DNA of 64,000 nt from the NCBI RefSeq assembly GCF_019175385.1, contig NC_083345.1:13974027-14038026 (forward strand). Reading direction: 5' to 3'. Positions 1 to 12,715 of this stretch are shown piece by piece. The notes under the pieces are model-generated. The model made no database searches, had not been told where the DNA came from, and worked only from the letters and a program-made list of their open reading frames with translations. The position numbers and the translations under genes were made by a program. Source of the stretch: Lycium barbarum. Lineage: Eukaryota > Streptophyta > Magnoliopsida > Solanales > Solanaceae. Numbering within the stretch: position 1 is the stretch's first letter; every line of letters starts with the position of its first letter.

Positions 1-1450
1 TCGTTGATTCTGCCTGCCCGTTTGCACACCGGTGATACGGGGTTGAAACGATTTTCTTGATCTTCAACCCCTCAAGGAAACTGTTGACCTTGCCACCCAC
101 GAACTGAGGGCCATTATCACAGGTTATCTCGGAGGGGATGCCGAAACGGCAGATGATGTGGTCCCATATGAAGTCGATGACTTCCTTTTCTCTTATCTTT
201 TCGAAGGCCTGCGCTTCAACCCACTTAGAAAAATAGTCAGTGATAAACAAAATGAAACGGGCCTTACCTGGTGCCCGAGGTAACGGACCCACAATGTCCA
301 TTCCCCACTTCATGAAAGGCCAAGGTGAGATGACCGAATGCAGTAACTCCCCGGGCTGGTGAATCATCGGAGCATGCTTCTGACACCCGTCACATTTTCG
401 GACAAAACTTTTCGTATCCTCGTCCATCCGGTTCCAGTAATAACCGGCCCTGACTATTTTTCGAACCAAAGCTTCTGCACCGGAGTGGTTGCCGCAGGTT
501 CCCTCGTGTACCTCTCTTATCACGTATTCCGTTTCACCGGGGCCCAAACACTTAGCTAGAGGACCGAGGAAAGAGCGTCGATACAGTTGACCGTCCACCA
601 AGCAAAAGCGGGCAACCTTGGTCCGCAGTGATCGTGACTCCTTCGGGTCATTTGGGAGCTTATCATCACGTAAGTAGTCGATGTACTTGTTGCGCCAATC
701 CCAGGTCAAGCCCATTGTGTATATTTCGGCGTGCCCGGATTCTATGGCCGTGTTTGATAAGTGCACCGTTATCCCGAGGTTGATTTCCTCCCCCTCAACC
801 GAGGATCCCAAGTTTGCTAATGCATCGGCTTCGCTGTTCTGCTCCCTCGGTATGTGCTGCATGGTCCATTCTTTAAATTGATGAAGTACCACTTGGGTTT
901 TTTCGAGGTACCGCTGCATCCGTTCGTCCTTTACCTCGAACACGCCGTTCACCTGGTTCACGACCAAAAGTGAGCCGCACTTTGCCTCGATTGTTTCGGT
1001 TCCCATGCTTCGAGCCAATTCCAAACCTGCAATCATAGCCTCATACTCGGCTTCATTGTTAGTCAATCTAGCAGTTCTAACGGACTGTCAGATGACCTCC
1101 CCAGCCGGGGTCCTAAGGACAATCTCTAGCCCGGAACCTCTAAGATTCGAGGCCCCGTCCGTATGTAGAGACCAAATGCCCGTGGTCTTTCCCGAGGTCA
1201 GCAAAAGTTCCTTCTCGACCTCGGGGACCATGGCCGGGGTGAAGTCTGCCACAAAATCGGCCAAGATTTGGGATTTGATGGCTGTCTGAGGCTTGTACTC
1301 GATATCGTAACAGCTAATTTCTATAGCCCATTTTGTTAATCTACCGGATAACTCAGGCTTATGCATGATGTTTTTTAAAGGGTAAGTGGTTACTACACAT
1401 ATGGGGTGGCATTGAAAATAAGGTTTGAGCTTTCTGGAAGCGCTTACCAA
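1..1450 (-). pseudogene. Second RNase H and integrase of the Tat-type element (cut by the left edge)
   Basis: 1450-1088 finishes the first RNase H region (KNIMHKPELSGRLTKWAIE) and opens a second RNase H (LHTDGASNLRGSG). The latter continues after a stop near 1088 with TNNEAEYEAMIAGLELA. Below about 560 the translation shows the integrase zinc finger, a core with MDIVGPLP and ITDYFSKWVEA, and ITCDNGPQF, then leaves the window. The second RNase H is the mark of the Tat lineage. Confidence 0.8.
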
Positions 1451-1452
1451 TG

Positions 1453-2983
1453 CTAATGCAGTTTTTCCAAATGGGGATAACGGGTCTCTGCATCCCCCAA
1501 AGTTCTACTTACATAATAGATAGGGAATTGCGTACCTGATTCTTCTCGGACCAAAACGCTGCTTACCGCCATTTCGGAGACTGCTAGGTAAAGGAAGAGT
1601 GACTCATCGGTCCTCGGTGTGTGCATCAACGGGGGGCTGGATAAATACTTCTTCAGCTCCCTTAGGGCTTCTTGGCACTCCGGTGTCCAAACGAAGTCGT
1701 TCTTCTTTCTGAGCAAAGAGAAGAAACGGTGACTCCTGTCCGAGGACCTCGAAATGAAGCGACTCAGCGCCGCTATCCGCCCGGTGAGCTTTTGTACCCC
1801 CTTTATGTTGTTCACGACCTCGATGTCCTCGATGGCCTTGATCTTGTCCGGGTTGATTTCAATTCCCCGGTTTGACACCATGAACCCCAGAAATTTACCA
1901 GACCTAACGCCGAAGGTACACTTCTCCGGGTTGAGTTTCATGTTGTATCTGCGGAGTACATCGAAGGTTTCCTGCAAATGCTTTAAATGGTCCTCTGTTT
2001 CCAGGGACTTAACAACCATATCGTCAACATAAACTTCCATTGTTTTTCCTTATTTGTTCTTCGAACATCCCATTAACTAGGCGTTGGTAAGTTGCACCGG
2101 CAGTTTTTAATCCGAAAGGCATGACGTTATAACAGTAGGTCCCATAACGGGTGATGAAGGATGTTTTCTCTTAGTCCTCCGGGTGCATCCGGATTTGGTT
2201 GTACCCGGAGTAAGCATCGAGAAAACTTAACATTTCATGCCCGGCCGTCGCATCGATCATTCTGTCGATGTGAGGCAATGGAAATGAATCCTTCGGGCAT
2301 GCCTTGTTTAAATCCTTATAATCGACACACATTCGAAATTTATTACCTTTTTTGGGCACCACCACCACGTTAGCAAGCCAATCGGGGTATTTCACCTCCC
2401 GGATGGAGCCTATATTCAAAAGTTTTGTTACCTCGTCTTTCACGAAGGCGTGCTTTGGCTCGGACATGGGCCTTCTTTTTTGCTTGACCGGGGGAAATTT
2501 CCTGTCCAAGCTGAGTTTGTGTGATGCTATTTCCGGTGATATACCTGTCATATCTATATGCGACCATGCAAAGCAAACGGCGTTAGCTCGAAGAAACTCA
2601 ATTTATTTACGCCTGAGCTATGGGGTGAGCCCCGTGCCCAGGTATACCTTTCTGTCCGGTAAGAACTCGAACAAGATGACCTGCTCCAGCTCCTCCACGG
2701 TTGACTTAGTCGCGTCCGAGTCATCCGGCATGACAAAGGATCTGGGCATCCCGAAGTCGTCCTCTTCATGCACTGGATCCGGTCCAGTATACTTTAGTTG
2801 CTATTGGGGGACCTCCCCTCCGGTTGTACCCTTCTCTTCCTGAGCCGGCTTCTCGGGCCGGGGAGCTGCCTCATTTACTGCGAACATTTCCTTTGCTGCG
2901 GGCTGCTCACCCCGGATGGTTTTCACCCCCTCCGGAGTGGGGAATTTCAGCAACTGATGCAGTGTTGAAGGAACTGCCTTCAT
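1453..2983 (-). pseudogene. Protease-RT linker, reverse transcriptase and first RNase H of the Tat-type element (stops present)
   Basis: 2551-2171 encodes the N-terminal RT blocks (RMCVDYKDLNKACPKD, FLDAYSGYNQI) and stops after MHPED. The frame resumes with the YNVMPFGLKTAGATYQ block. 2040-1453 carries the catalytic YVDDM box, CTFGVRSGKFLGFMVS, and the RNase H entry with ETRYPHLEK. The stop at about 2170 and further stops in the linker near 2800 and 2620 mean the polymerase cannot be made as one protein. Domain order and motifs leave little doubt about the family. Confidence 0.88.
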
Positions 2984-2992
2984 GCTATGTAT

Positions 2993-5163
2993 CTAAGGTC
3001 TGCCCAATAACGCGTTATATTTCATGTCCCCTTCGATCACATAGAACATTGTTTGCTGAATGGTGCCACCCACGTTCACGGGCAATGAGATCTCTCCCTT
3101 CGTGGTTTCACTAGCCATATTGAACCCGCTGAGTACCCGGGCCACCGGTACAATCCTATCGAGCAACCCTAGCTGTTCGACTACTCTCCATCGGATGATG
3201 TTGGCCGAGCTACCTGGGTCAACCAAAATACGCTTAACCTTAGTTTTAAAGACAAGTACAGAAATTACCAGTGTATCGTTGTGTGGCTGAACGATGCCTT
3301 CCGCGTCTTCGTCATCGAAGAAAATAGAGCCCCTGGTCGAATGGTCTCGGATGCGTTTTTCACGAACAATTGAGACCTTGGTCCGTTTCATTACCGGTCC
3401 TCGAGGGACGTCAATACCCCCAACTATCATATTGATTGTATGCTGGTGTTCAACCGGTTCGACCCTTCGATGAGCTTTCCTTTCTTTGTAGTGATTTTTG
3501 GCACGCTCGCTCAATAGATCTCGGAGATGGCCGTTCTTCAACAACCGGGCTACCTCTTCTCTCAACTGGCGGCAATCCTCCGTTTTGTGACCATGGGTAC
3601 CGTGATATTCACACACCACGCTTGGATCCCGCTGCCCCGGGTCTGACCTTAGTGGTTTCGGCCATCGCACATCCGGGACGCGGCCGATGGCCGAGACAAG
3701 GCCCGAGGTATTGACGTTGAAGTTGTACTCCGAAATCTTCGGTGGACCCTTATTGTTGACCGAACTTCCGGCGTCGCTTCTGAAAGAGAGTCCCCGGCTG
3801 TTTGACGGGCGCTCGACCCGCTTGCTACCCCGACCAGAGAGGTGGTTTGGGCTTTCCCTTGGCCTTTCCGACCAGAAATTTGGTCTCTCCGAGTGGGAGT
3901 ATGGCCGGAACCTTTCTTTCGATGATTCCGACTTCATTTCATAACCTTTCCTCGACTTCTCGAACCCTCTATCCACTTTCAACTTTACCGGAGAGAGCTC
4001 GAACTGATCATCCTCTACCCGAATCTTCGATTCATACCGATTGTGGACATCGGCCCATGTCACGACCTCGTATTCCAGCAAATTTTCTTTCAACTTGGCC
4101 GAGGCAACTGAACTTAGCATGTTGAGCCCTTTTGTGAAAGCTTGTGCGACCCATTCTTCTGGCACCGGGGGGATTTCCATCTGTTCCCTCTGGAACCGGG
4201 TAACGAACTCCCGTAGTAGCTCATCGTCCCTTTGAGTTATCCAGAAGATATCGGCCTTACGGGCCTACACCTTTATTGCACCGGCATGCGCCTTTACGAA
4301 CACATCGGCGAGCATTTCGAAAGAAGTATCAAGTGCTCGGGTAGATGGTCATACCACGTCAACGCTCCCTTCGACAGAGTTTCCCCAAATTTCTTCAGCA
4401 ATACCGACTCGATCTCATCTTCTTCCATATCATTGCCCTTTATGGCACAAGTATATGAGGTCACGTGCTCATGCGGGTCCGTGGTGCCGTCATACTTCTG
4501 TATGTCGGGCATTTTGAATCTCTTCGGGATCAGTTTCGGGGCCGCACTCGGTGGGAAAGGCCTTTGGATGTACCTTTTCGAATTCGGCCCTTTCAGTAAA
4601 GGTGGAGCCCCTGGTATCTGGTCCACCCGAGAATTGTATGTCTCGACCCTCTTTTCGGTCGAATCCACCCGTTTCGCCAAGGTTTCGAGCATATTTAGGA
4701 CCTCAGTTGAGGAACCGGCTCCAGAGCCGTCGCTCTCGACCATTTGTGCTTCGTTTCTTCCGGTTTCAATTGTACCCTTTGCCTTTACCGGCCCTACTTC
4801 ACCCTTTCCGCTCTGCAGTTGGGCAATTGCTAATCCTTGTTCGGCGATTGCCGCCCTCTGTTCCTGCAACATTTCAAAGATTAAACGTAAGTTAATGCCG
4901 TCGTTTGGTGCGTCCGGTTCTCTCCGGCCCCGATCCCGGGACAACGTAACGGAATGGTGAGTGTTTAGAGGATCGGTGGCCGGTAGGGCTGCGTTCTCTT
5001 GATCTACGGTATTTTTCCGGTTGAGTCCTTCCCTTGAATCAACGGGGTTCGGATCAGCGGGGTTCGGCAATGCTCGCAGTCCGCTCCCTTCGTTTTCCGC
5101 CACGATCTCGGTATTATTGACATGACCGGATTGTTCGACGTCAGCCATTTGGACCGTTTTCAC
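2993..5163 (-). pseudogene. gag and protease of the Tat-type element (frameshifted)
   Basis: Two open stretches, 5163-4294 and 4180-2993, lie in different frames and together cover a gag-protease polyprotein. The first has a low-complexity N-terminus and then a capsid-like region (KYDGTTDPHEHV, TWYDHLPEH). The second continues the capsid (FTKGLNMLS), then an Arg/Ser-rich linker, the knuckle CEYHGTHGHKTEDC, and an aspartic protease core ILVDPGSSANII. It ends at a stop after YNALLGRP. The frame change between 4294 and 4180 breaks the capsid, so no full gag is made. DPGSS in place of DTG is a variant seen in this lineage. Confidence 0.85.
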
Positions 5164-5235
5164 AGAGATGGGTAGGGACGCTTTTGGTTTTGATGAATAT
5201 GGTAGAAATCAAAGCCAAAGACCACTATTATCCTA

Positions 5236-5253
5236 GCCCCACGGTGGGCGCCA
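5236..5253 (-). other. Primer binding site of the Tat-type element
   Basis: The minus strand reads TGGCGCCCACCGTGGGGC three bases inside the LTR. TGGCGCC is the start expected of a site pairing with a tRNA 3' end. I do not assign the tRNA species. Confidence 0.65.
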
Positions 5254-5256
5254 AAC

Positions 5257-5965
5257 TGTTTACCCCGGATTCGGATAATCAATTAGATTTGTAAATGGGT
5301 ATAGGATATGTGCTTTGTTCTTGATGAGTGTTAGACAAAGAAAATAAATATTTGAGAGCCCCTTAGTAAAACGGCTAATAACGATAGTTTGCTAATGATA
5401 TGAACATCTATGAACAATATACGATACTTGATGGAGGGAGCGCAATGATAATAAAAATAGATAGCCTTGGCCGAATCGAATAGTGAGAGAGATTGTATAT
5501 ATGATTCTTCTACTACATATGTTCTTGGAAAATAAAAGGAGCCAACCCCTTCAAAGGAGGAGGATATGCCCTATTTATAGTGTCACCTCCATTAGTTCTC
5601 ATACAATGGGAATTAATAAAATAATAGCAACTAGGACAGCTCTGCACGGATTTGGTGGGATTGGACTGACGGCGCCGTCTGACACACGCAAGGTAGGTAG
5701 CTGACTATGGCAGGACGCTACTGGCGCGTGGCCCGCATACACCGGTCACACGGACCAACGGCTACTCGTACTAACGGCCACGAATGCTCCGGTCATCAGG
5801 CTTGGACGTTCTAACGATGTCGAAGGCAGGCCTGCCGGTGCTCATGCCCAGCTCCGGCCCAAGCATTACCCCGGTCAAGAGCGAACGGTACCGCCACCAC
5901 ATTTTCGTTCCTTCCTCCGGCTTCGTCACTCCGGTTTGTCTCGTATCCGGTTTTTACCGTATACA
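5257..5965 (-). repeat. 5' LTR of the Tat-type element
   Basis: The segment starts TGTTTACC and ends ATACA on the plus strand, giving the expected TG...CA ends. It is bounded inside by the primer site and outside by sequence that matches the second vicilin upstream region from AGCAT onward. Length is 709 bp. AGCAT (5966-5970) is the likely 5 bp TSD; its partner lies beyond the left edge. Confidence 0.8.
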
Positions 5966-7110
5966 AGCATCCCTACTTATATATTATCTATTCGATTGAG
6001 AAAATTTCTACTTTGCGCGTCATATAGTTGACATAAATGTATTCTTTTTGTTTTATGGATCTAAAAATATGCTCTCCATTTGGCTTCGAATTTCGAGATT
6101 CAAACAAGTTCTTTGATCGTATTTTTTTTATACTCCCTCCGTTTCAATTTATATGAACCCATTTGACTGAGCACGACATTTAAGAAAGAGGGAAGACTTT
6201 TGAAACTTGTGGTTCAAAATAAGCCTTGAAAATTTGTGTGGCTGTAAATCATTCATAAAGTGAATTTGTTTCCAAATTAGGAAAGAAGTCATTCATTTTG
6301 GCACGGACTAAAAAGGAAATAGGTTCAAACAAATTGAAACAGAGGGAGTATATCTTTTAGTGAATTATCAATTATAATGACATATAGTGCCTTTCCCATG
6401 TTTCCTAAATACGTAAATTTTATTTAAAAAACTTAACGATTTCATGTTCGAATTCACGATCAAAATTGAACCATTTGACTCTCGTTGTGCCACATAAATT
6501 GGGACAGAGGGAGTATAAATTTAAAATTTTAAGATTTGGATACATAGATACTTAAATCTGGCCTCTACTGTCAGTTGAACACTCCAAACTTACAAAATGA
6601 TCATCTAGACATCTCAACTCGTCTTCACTGTGTCAGTTGAATAGTAATACAACTTTATAAAATGGTCATCTGGACAATTTAAAATATATGTGCCACGTCA
6701 GTGTCAGTGTCTACGAGACAAGTACAGTGAGAACAAATTGAGGTGTCTAGATGTGCATTCTCAAAGTTGGAATGTTTATTGCCAGCTGAGGTTGAGTTAA
6801 CATGTCTATATGTAATATATATACCAAAAAAATCATAAACAACTTATTTAGATGTGATTTGTGAGAGGCGCAAAATTTTATGGAGTCAGTTTGGCCTTCA
6901 CAAATTTGTCCGTTCACTGTACTCCACCTGACTTTCATGTGCACACAGCTATCCTTAATTATCACACTTCGACTTCGTCAGTGTTCAATTCAACACCTGT
7001 CAACTTGCATGCAAATTTCAAACTGACCATCTCCCTCCATTATAAATTCCCATGCAAAATTAAACTCTTCTTCATCCCTCATCATCACAAGTTTAATTAT
7101 TTAATTAACT
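5966..7110 (+). promoter_or_regulatory. Upstream region of vicilin gene 1
   Basis: 5966-6550 is duplicated at 12716-13303 and includes a Stowaway MITE (6131-6350). Close to the gene are two RY-type CATGCA boxes (7008-7013, inside TTGCATGCAAAT, and 7051-7056), a TATA-like TATAAATT at 7041-7048 about 65 bases before the ATG, and a CACCTG E-box-like site near 6994. GCCACGTCAG, a bZIP/ABRE-like core, lies near 6692. RY boxes are the classic seed-storage promoter element bound by B3 factors, which fits the gene. The function of the sites is inferred. Confidence 0.6.
6131..6350. mobile_element. Stowaway-type MITE
   Basis: The element begins TACTCCCTCCGTTTCAATTT and ends AAATTGAAACAGAGGGAGTA, inverted termini flanked by TA. 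A diverged copy at 12863-13082 sits at the same place in the duplicated flank, so insertion came before the vicilin duplication. A further Stowaway-like end (GACAGAGGGAGTA near 6503-6515) suggests a second, nested or partial copy. Confidence 0.8.
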
Positions 7111-10100
7111 ATGGCACTTTTACCTAATCCAAAGCTTTTATTTCTCCTCTTCTTCTTGATCCTCTCTATCTTTCTTGCTTGTCAATGTGATGAAGAAGAG
7201 AAAAATCCCTACTTATTTGAGTCACACAGATTCAAATGTCTATTGAAATCAAAACATGGTAAAATTCGAGTCCTTGAAAAATTCACTGAAAGATCTGAAC
7301 TTCTTCGAGGAATAGACAAGTACAGAATTGGAGTACTTGAACTTGAACCTCAGTCTTTCATGCTTCCGCATCATTGTGATGCTGAAGTCATACTTCTTAT
7401 TGTTAGAGGTAATTATCTCCATTTTGCTCAAGGGTGATAAAATTAAGCCCATAAAATTAGTCTATCTAAATTTGATTTAAGGTTAATCAGTTTATTTAAT
7501 TTATTATTTCAACTATTTTGATCCTTTCAATTAGTCTGTCTAAATTTGATTTAATTTAGACTAACTATGTAATTCAGATTGAGCCATAAGACATGCTAAC
7601 ATATTTTTTAATTTGATATATCAGATATAGCTATGATAAAGTAAAAATTTCATTAATTTTGTTCGTAATCAAACAAATTGTATGGAAATCTCCAAGAAAC
7701 TATAGCTTGATAATTAAGAGTTAGCTGTTCGGTTGTGACTCATCATTTAGCTCATTCTGATCCAGTCCAGTAATTCTTGGAATTATATATAGGAAACTTA
7801 TCAATATGTATCGTTAGGCGAAACTTATTTGCCGATACGCCGAGATATACACCGATTGTGGATATTATATGTATAGGTATGTATATTATGTGTATAAATA
7901 TTCAAAACCTATACAGTTGGTCATATTTTGTAAACTAGAACACCCAAAAAAATAATTTTTTTCTTTATTTATTAACTTAACTCATTTTGATCTACCCAAA
8001 TTCAACCTAATTCCTCCACTTGACACACTTAATTTACAATATCTTTCTTTTGTCCTTGCCTGGCTATCGAAAACTAAAGAAATAGCTAATATATTCAAGA
8101 TAATTACGTCTAATTAATTGCTAGTAATATATATGTATATATATATTTTATTTTATTTTCTTATAGGGAGAGGAACTATAAGTATAGCTGAACAAGATGA
8201 GAAGAACTCCTTCAACTTGGAGTATGGAGATGTAATCAGGGTTTCTGCGGGTTCAACATTCTACTTCATCAACAGAGATAACAAAGAAAGAGTCTTTGCT
8301 TATGGGCTAGTAAACACCGTTAATATTCCTGGCCAATTTCAGGTAACCATAGTATTGATAAAGATATATAATAGCCCTCCAAAAGTCTCTGTTAAACCAT
8401 TTAAAAAAATGGAAGGGAAAAAGAGACAGATTTAGGATTTCAAGAGATGTATCCATTATTAAGAAAAATGTGGGTCCATAATTTATATTTAATGGGTTCA
8501 AATTCAATCCTTAGATTCTTACTGTGAACCCATTACACATTTGAAATTATACTTAAAAAAATGTGGAGTATATTTTTTTTGCGAATTTTAGTATTAATTT
8601 TTAGCATATATACTTATACTCCGTGTCGAAAATATTGGAATCAATTGAACCTGGCAACCATATGCTATTTATTTAATTGCTGATACAAGTTTTAATTTAA
8701 GCATTTTATGTATAAAAATTATATGAACTTTGGGAGTAACAAAGGGAATAAGAATTTCAATATGTCAGAATTGAGATTTTGAAAGAAAAAATCAAATAAA
8801 GAAAGAAAGAAGAAGAAATATTTAAAAAAAAAAAAAAAAAAACGGAGGAGGGAACGACAGACATGCCCTCAAATGTGAGATTTGAAACCCTAGGCTCAAT
8901 TCTACAAGAAAAGAAAAAACAACGTGGGATTTGAGTTTCTAATTTTGCTCATAAGTGCACCCAGAGGCGTATGTAGCCTATAAGGTTGGGGTTCAACTGA
9001 ACCCCAAACTTTGGACGCGGAGCCTAAATTTATGTGTAAAAAATTATTAAAATTGCAATAAATAGTAGATATGAACCCCTAATTTTAAAAATATAATGGG
9101 TTCAATGCTAAAATTCTATAGATTGAACCCATAAAATTTAAATCCTGAATCCGCCTCTGAGTGCACCCAACTATCATTGCACCATTAGGTGCGCACATAT
9201 ATATATTTAATTAGTCTTGAAGAAATATAACATTAATATACAAAGTATAGGTCGAGGAGCATGCATATGACCATGCTCCTCCACATAGATATTCACCTGA
9301 AGGGGAATACTTTTAATTGTAGAATATTTCTATTTTCACCTTAAAAATTGGTCAAATTAGATCTGCACAAAAAAATGTCAATTTGGGACAATGGTATAAG
9401 ATGTTTTCGGATGCTAAACTATTTTTCTCTGAATTCAGGAATACTTTAGTGCTGGAGGTGAAAATCCAGAATCCATCTACAGAGCATTCAGCAGTGATAT
9501 CCTGGAAACTGCTTTCAATGTGAGCCTGCATGCTTATTTAATTTCACCCAAACCAATTAATACATTTAATTGAGTCTTTTTCATGTTAGTTGCAATTCTC
9601 ATATTGTTTTATTATTTTGATTAGACCCCAAGGGACAGGTTAGAGAGGCTCTTTGGACAACAAAAACAGGGGATAGTAATCAAAGCCAGTGAAGAGCAAA
9701 TTAGAGCAATAAGCGAACACGCTTCACGCTCCACTAAGCAAACTAAAGGTGAAACGCAAGGCCCCTTCAATCTGTTGAAGGAACGCCCGCAGTTCAGTAG
9801 CAGATTTGGACAGTTTATTGAAGCATCTCCTGAGAGATTCGAGCAGTTGAGGGACTTGGATACTGCTGCTGCCTTCATGAACATCAACCAAGTAAGCCTC
9901 TTTGATAATTGATCAAAATCTTGGTATCTTGAACTTTTTGAATTATTTAGTGAGGATTCATATGGTTGCTCGTTACTTGTTTGGAACATCAGTATCCTCC
10001 GATTTAAGTGGACCTCGATTTAAATGTAGTAATTTGGCACTGAGAATTTACTCTGAGATGAGTTTAAATGACGTAACACAGTATAAGCATCCATGTAGCT

Positions 10101-11426
10101 GACCCTAGCTTGTTGGGAACATAAGTCCTCCAATTTAGAGGAATAATATGGTCATTGAGAATTTATAATGAGATAGAGTTTAAATGAAGTGACGTGATCA
10201 ATGGTGATTATTCAGATAGAGGACCCTGATGATTCAAATAGTTGACCTATTATTTGATCTTATAATTGAAATATTATTGCAGGGTGGGATGATACTACCA
10301 TTCTACAACACAAGGTCTACAAGGGTGGCAATGGTTGTAGAAGGAACCGGTCGTTTTGAAATGGCATGTCCTCATCTTGGTAGACAAAGCCAGAGGCAAA
10401 GAGAAGGCCAAGGGTCTCGTGGCGGAAGAAGAGAGCGCGATCAAGAAGAACAAGAGGAAGGAAATGTCCACTACCAAAAAGTGCGCGGTAATCTAAACGT
10501 TGGTGATATTTTGGTAGTCCCAGCAGGCCATCCTGTTACCATAATAGCCACCGGAGGCTCGAATCTAAGGATAGTTGGTTTTGGAATCAATGCTCACAAC
10601 AACAGAAAGAACTTCCTTGCAGGTATACTCCTAATTTCCTCTGTTCTTGATTTATTTACTAGTGACATATTCCAACATCTTCACTCCTTTGTGAAGGGAT
10701 TAACTTATGGGACACTAACATTTTTTGTGAACGATTAACTTATAGTATAACACCAACAATTTTGTGACGAATTTTTGTACTATAGGTATATTCGTCTTAC
10801 AGCGTCATGAAGAATAGATCAGGAAAAGAACGGTTAATCTCTATCAATAGACTCTGGTGCCACAAAGAGATATCAGTCTGCTATAACAACTTAAACATGT
10901 TCTAGTTTTTCATGTTTTTCATTTCAATTATATAAAATACCGATACTGCAGAGATTTATAACATTTAACTATATTTTAATTTACTATAATAGGTAACATG
11001 TTCTGGTTTTCCTGTTACTAATACCGGTATATGAAGAACTTATTACATCATAAATATTTTAACCTGCTAAAACGTCATGTTAATAATTCCATTAGTAAAA
11101 AGGGGAACAAGACTGAGTCAGTTATTTTCTTTAAATCACTTGATGTGTAAAATTTATATCGTATACAAAAAATTATCTCTTGTTAAAATTTTTGGTTGGT
11201 TTGGAATTATATAGGACAACAAAGCATATGGAAAAATGTGGAGAGGGAAGCAAAGGAACTGTCATTCAACCTGCCTGGAAGGGAAGTTGAACAAATATTA
11301 CAGAAGCAAGACCAGTCCTACTTTGTGGCAGGACCAGAACATCGCCAGCAACACGGAGAGAGGGGTGAAGAAGGAAGAAGGGGAGAACAACAGTTTCTCT
11401 CTTCGATTTTGGACTTTGTTGTCTAA
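7111..11426 (+). CDS. 7S globulin (vicilin-like) seed storage protein, intact copy
   Basis: Six exons: 7111-7408, 8167-8342, 9439-9519, 9625-9891, 10283-10622, 11215-11426. All introns are GT-AG and the phases join cleanly to 457 aa. Residues 1 to about 26 are a hydrophobic signal peptide ending near CQC. The protein then has two cupin halves: the first runs from YLFESHRF through PHHCDAEVILLIVRGRG, the second from ILPFYNTRSTRVAMVVEG to VGDILVVPAGHPV. The Arg/Glu/Gln-rich loop in exon 5 is a typical 7S feature. The exon 6 tail KELSFNLPGREVE is highly characteristic of vicilins. The long Cys-rich N-terminal extension of some vicilins is absent. The expected role is nitrogen storage in seed protein vacuoles; a sucrose-binding-like relative is the alternative. 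RY boxes upstream agree with seed expression. The second copy at 17498 is broken. Confidence 0.92.
8962..9159. mobile_element. hAT-type MITE in vicilin gene 1, intron 2
   Basis: The ends are CAGAGGCG and CGCCTCTG. The 8 bp TSD AGTGCACC occurs on both sides (8954-8961 and 9160-9167). The 198 bp size, 8 bp duplication and CAG...CTG ends fit a non-autonomous hAT element. The equivalent intron of the second vicilin copy lacks it, so it came in after the duplication. Confidence 0.85.
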
Positions 11427-12249
11427 GTTGTACCATATGCACTAAGGCATGCACTAGGAATATAATGATGCTGTGTGCAAAGTGAGAGAGCTTTGTGAGT
11501 AAATAAGAAAAGGCTCCTAGAGTACTATGATGCAACTCTAGTTAAAATAAAATGTATGTAGGTCTACTAAGCTACCGTTTTAAGCGTTTTTGGCCTTTAC
11601 TTGTAATGTCTTATCTTGTACTCGTGTGCAATGTAACTGTTGCATCATAAAGAAAACTCTCGTCTTTTAACCTTTGACCTGCTCCTAGTATTCCTTTCTT
11701 TTCGTGAAAATGTGTAGAAAATTGCTTTCAATGCCATTCTTATTTTATGCTAAATCTTCAAGGATTTGAGATTTATAATTAGAAAATTGTGTAGTATAAA
11801 AGACCCGGGGAAAACGAGATTAATATTTGTTCCGCAGGTAAGAAGCAAGTAATAACAAGTACCTGGAAAATGAAATAATAGGTTAGAGCACATGAACATG
11901 CCTTCTATGTCAATATTATAGTCCATTGCATGTAATAGTTCTCCGAGACTAGCAAATGGAACAGAGTCTAGGCACACTTGATTTCTAAATTATAATATTC
12001 CTTTCATTTTATATGTATGGTACTCCTAACTATATGGCATATTTTGTTGGGTCTTGATAGAACATTGGTACTTTCCTACATTTCAAATTTGTAGATTTAA
12101 ATTGGTTAGTTTGCATTTAGTTAATTACACTTTTTATAGCCGTTAGAATATCCTGTCATATCAAAATTATTTAGCTCAATACGCGTGTACAACTCAAAAG
12201 CTTTTCTTCATTGACAGCATATTTGTATATATTGAAATTGTTTTTATAT
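11427..12249. other. 3' flank of vicilin gene 1
   Basis: The untranslated tail includes AATAAAATGT near 11547, a likely polyadenylation signal. A stretch around 11836 (AGCAAGTAATAACAAGTACCTGG) recurs in variants near 15921 and 16168, marking shared flank. No other gene is seen. Confidence 0.5.
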
Positions 12250-12650
12250 TTGTATTCTAAGCCGAGGGTCTATTATTGAAAACAGTCTCTCTATCACTCA
12301 AGATAAAAGTAAGGTTTGCATACTGTACTCTCTCCAGACCTCACTTATGGGACTTCACTCACTACTAAAAAATTTCTGTTTTCCCACTGAAAAATGTTTA
12401 GTGTTATTTCCATGAATGTCGGAGGAAAAAACTTAAATAGTAGTGTTCTCACACGAAAAAAGTAGGAAGTTTCTCAGCATTTCTGCGGGAATCTATTTTC
12501 CACCATGTGTTTTCCCAGTGAGCTAGTTCGGTGGGAATGAGGTGGGAAAATCATATTTTATATCACAAATTTCCCACTGAATGTCGGTGGAAAAAAAAAC
12601 ATCTTTTTCTAGTTGTGACCGGGTATGTTGTTAGTTGTTGTTTTTATATT
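12250..12650 (+). mobile_element. TS-type SINE 3' part, split by a CACTA MITE
   Basis: The sequence GCCGAGGGTCTATTATTGAA followed by CAGTCTCTCTATC, ...CCAGACCTCACTTATGGGACTTCACT and, after the insertion, GGGTATGTTGTTAGTTGTTG is the familiar 3' half and TTG-rich tail of the Solanaceae TS SINE family. 12360-12617 interrupts it. The tRNA-related 5' part is not obvious, so the copy may be 5'-truncated. Confidence 0.7.
12360..12617. mobile_element. Small CACTA-like MITE inside the TS SINE
   Basis: It begins CACTACTAAAAAATT and ends CTAGTTGTG, imperfect CACTA-type termini. It carries repeated TTTCCCACTGA/GTCGGTGGAAA motifs in both orientations as subterminal repeats. The flanks are ACT and ACC, a 3 bp duplication with one change if the original SINE read TTCACTGGGTATG. 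Confidence 0.65.
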
Positions 12651-12715
12651 TGTGCGAGAAGTGTTAGCTAAATATGATACAAATAATCAAACAAAGGGGG
12701 ATAGCAATCAGCAAA

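Larger units (their letters stand above)
1..5965 (-). mobile_element. Tat-lineage Ty3/gypsy LTR retrotransposon, 5' part (3' end off the left edge)
   Basis: The element is read on the minus strand: 5' LTR (5257-5965), primer site (5236-5253), gag, protease, reverse transcriptase, RNase H, a second RNase H, and integrase running off at base 1. The order RT, RNase H, extra RNase H, integrase, with a gag knuckle of the form C-x-x-H-G-x-x-G-H-x-x-x-x-C, is typical of the Tat branch. The coding sequence is broken by in-frame stops and frameshifts, so this copy is probably dead. The base after the LTR begins AGCAT, and the same flank occurs uninterrupted at 12716, which supports the LTR end. The 3' LTR is not in the window. 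Confidence 0.9.

Noticed and set aside
7249..7452. Minus-strand frame over vicilin exon 1
   Set aside because: It is a shadow of the coding exon with no features of its own.
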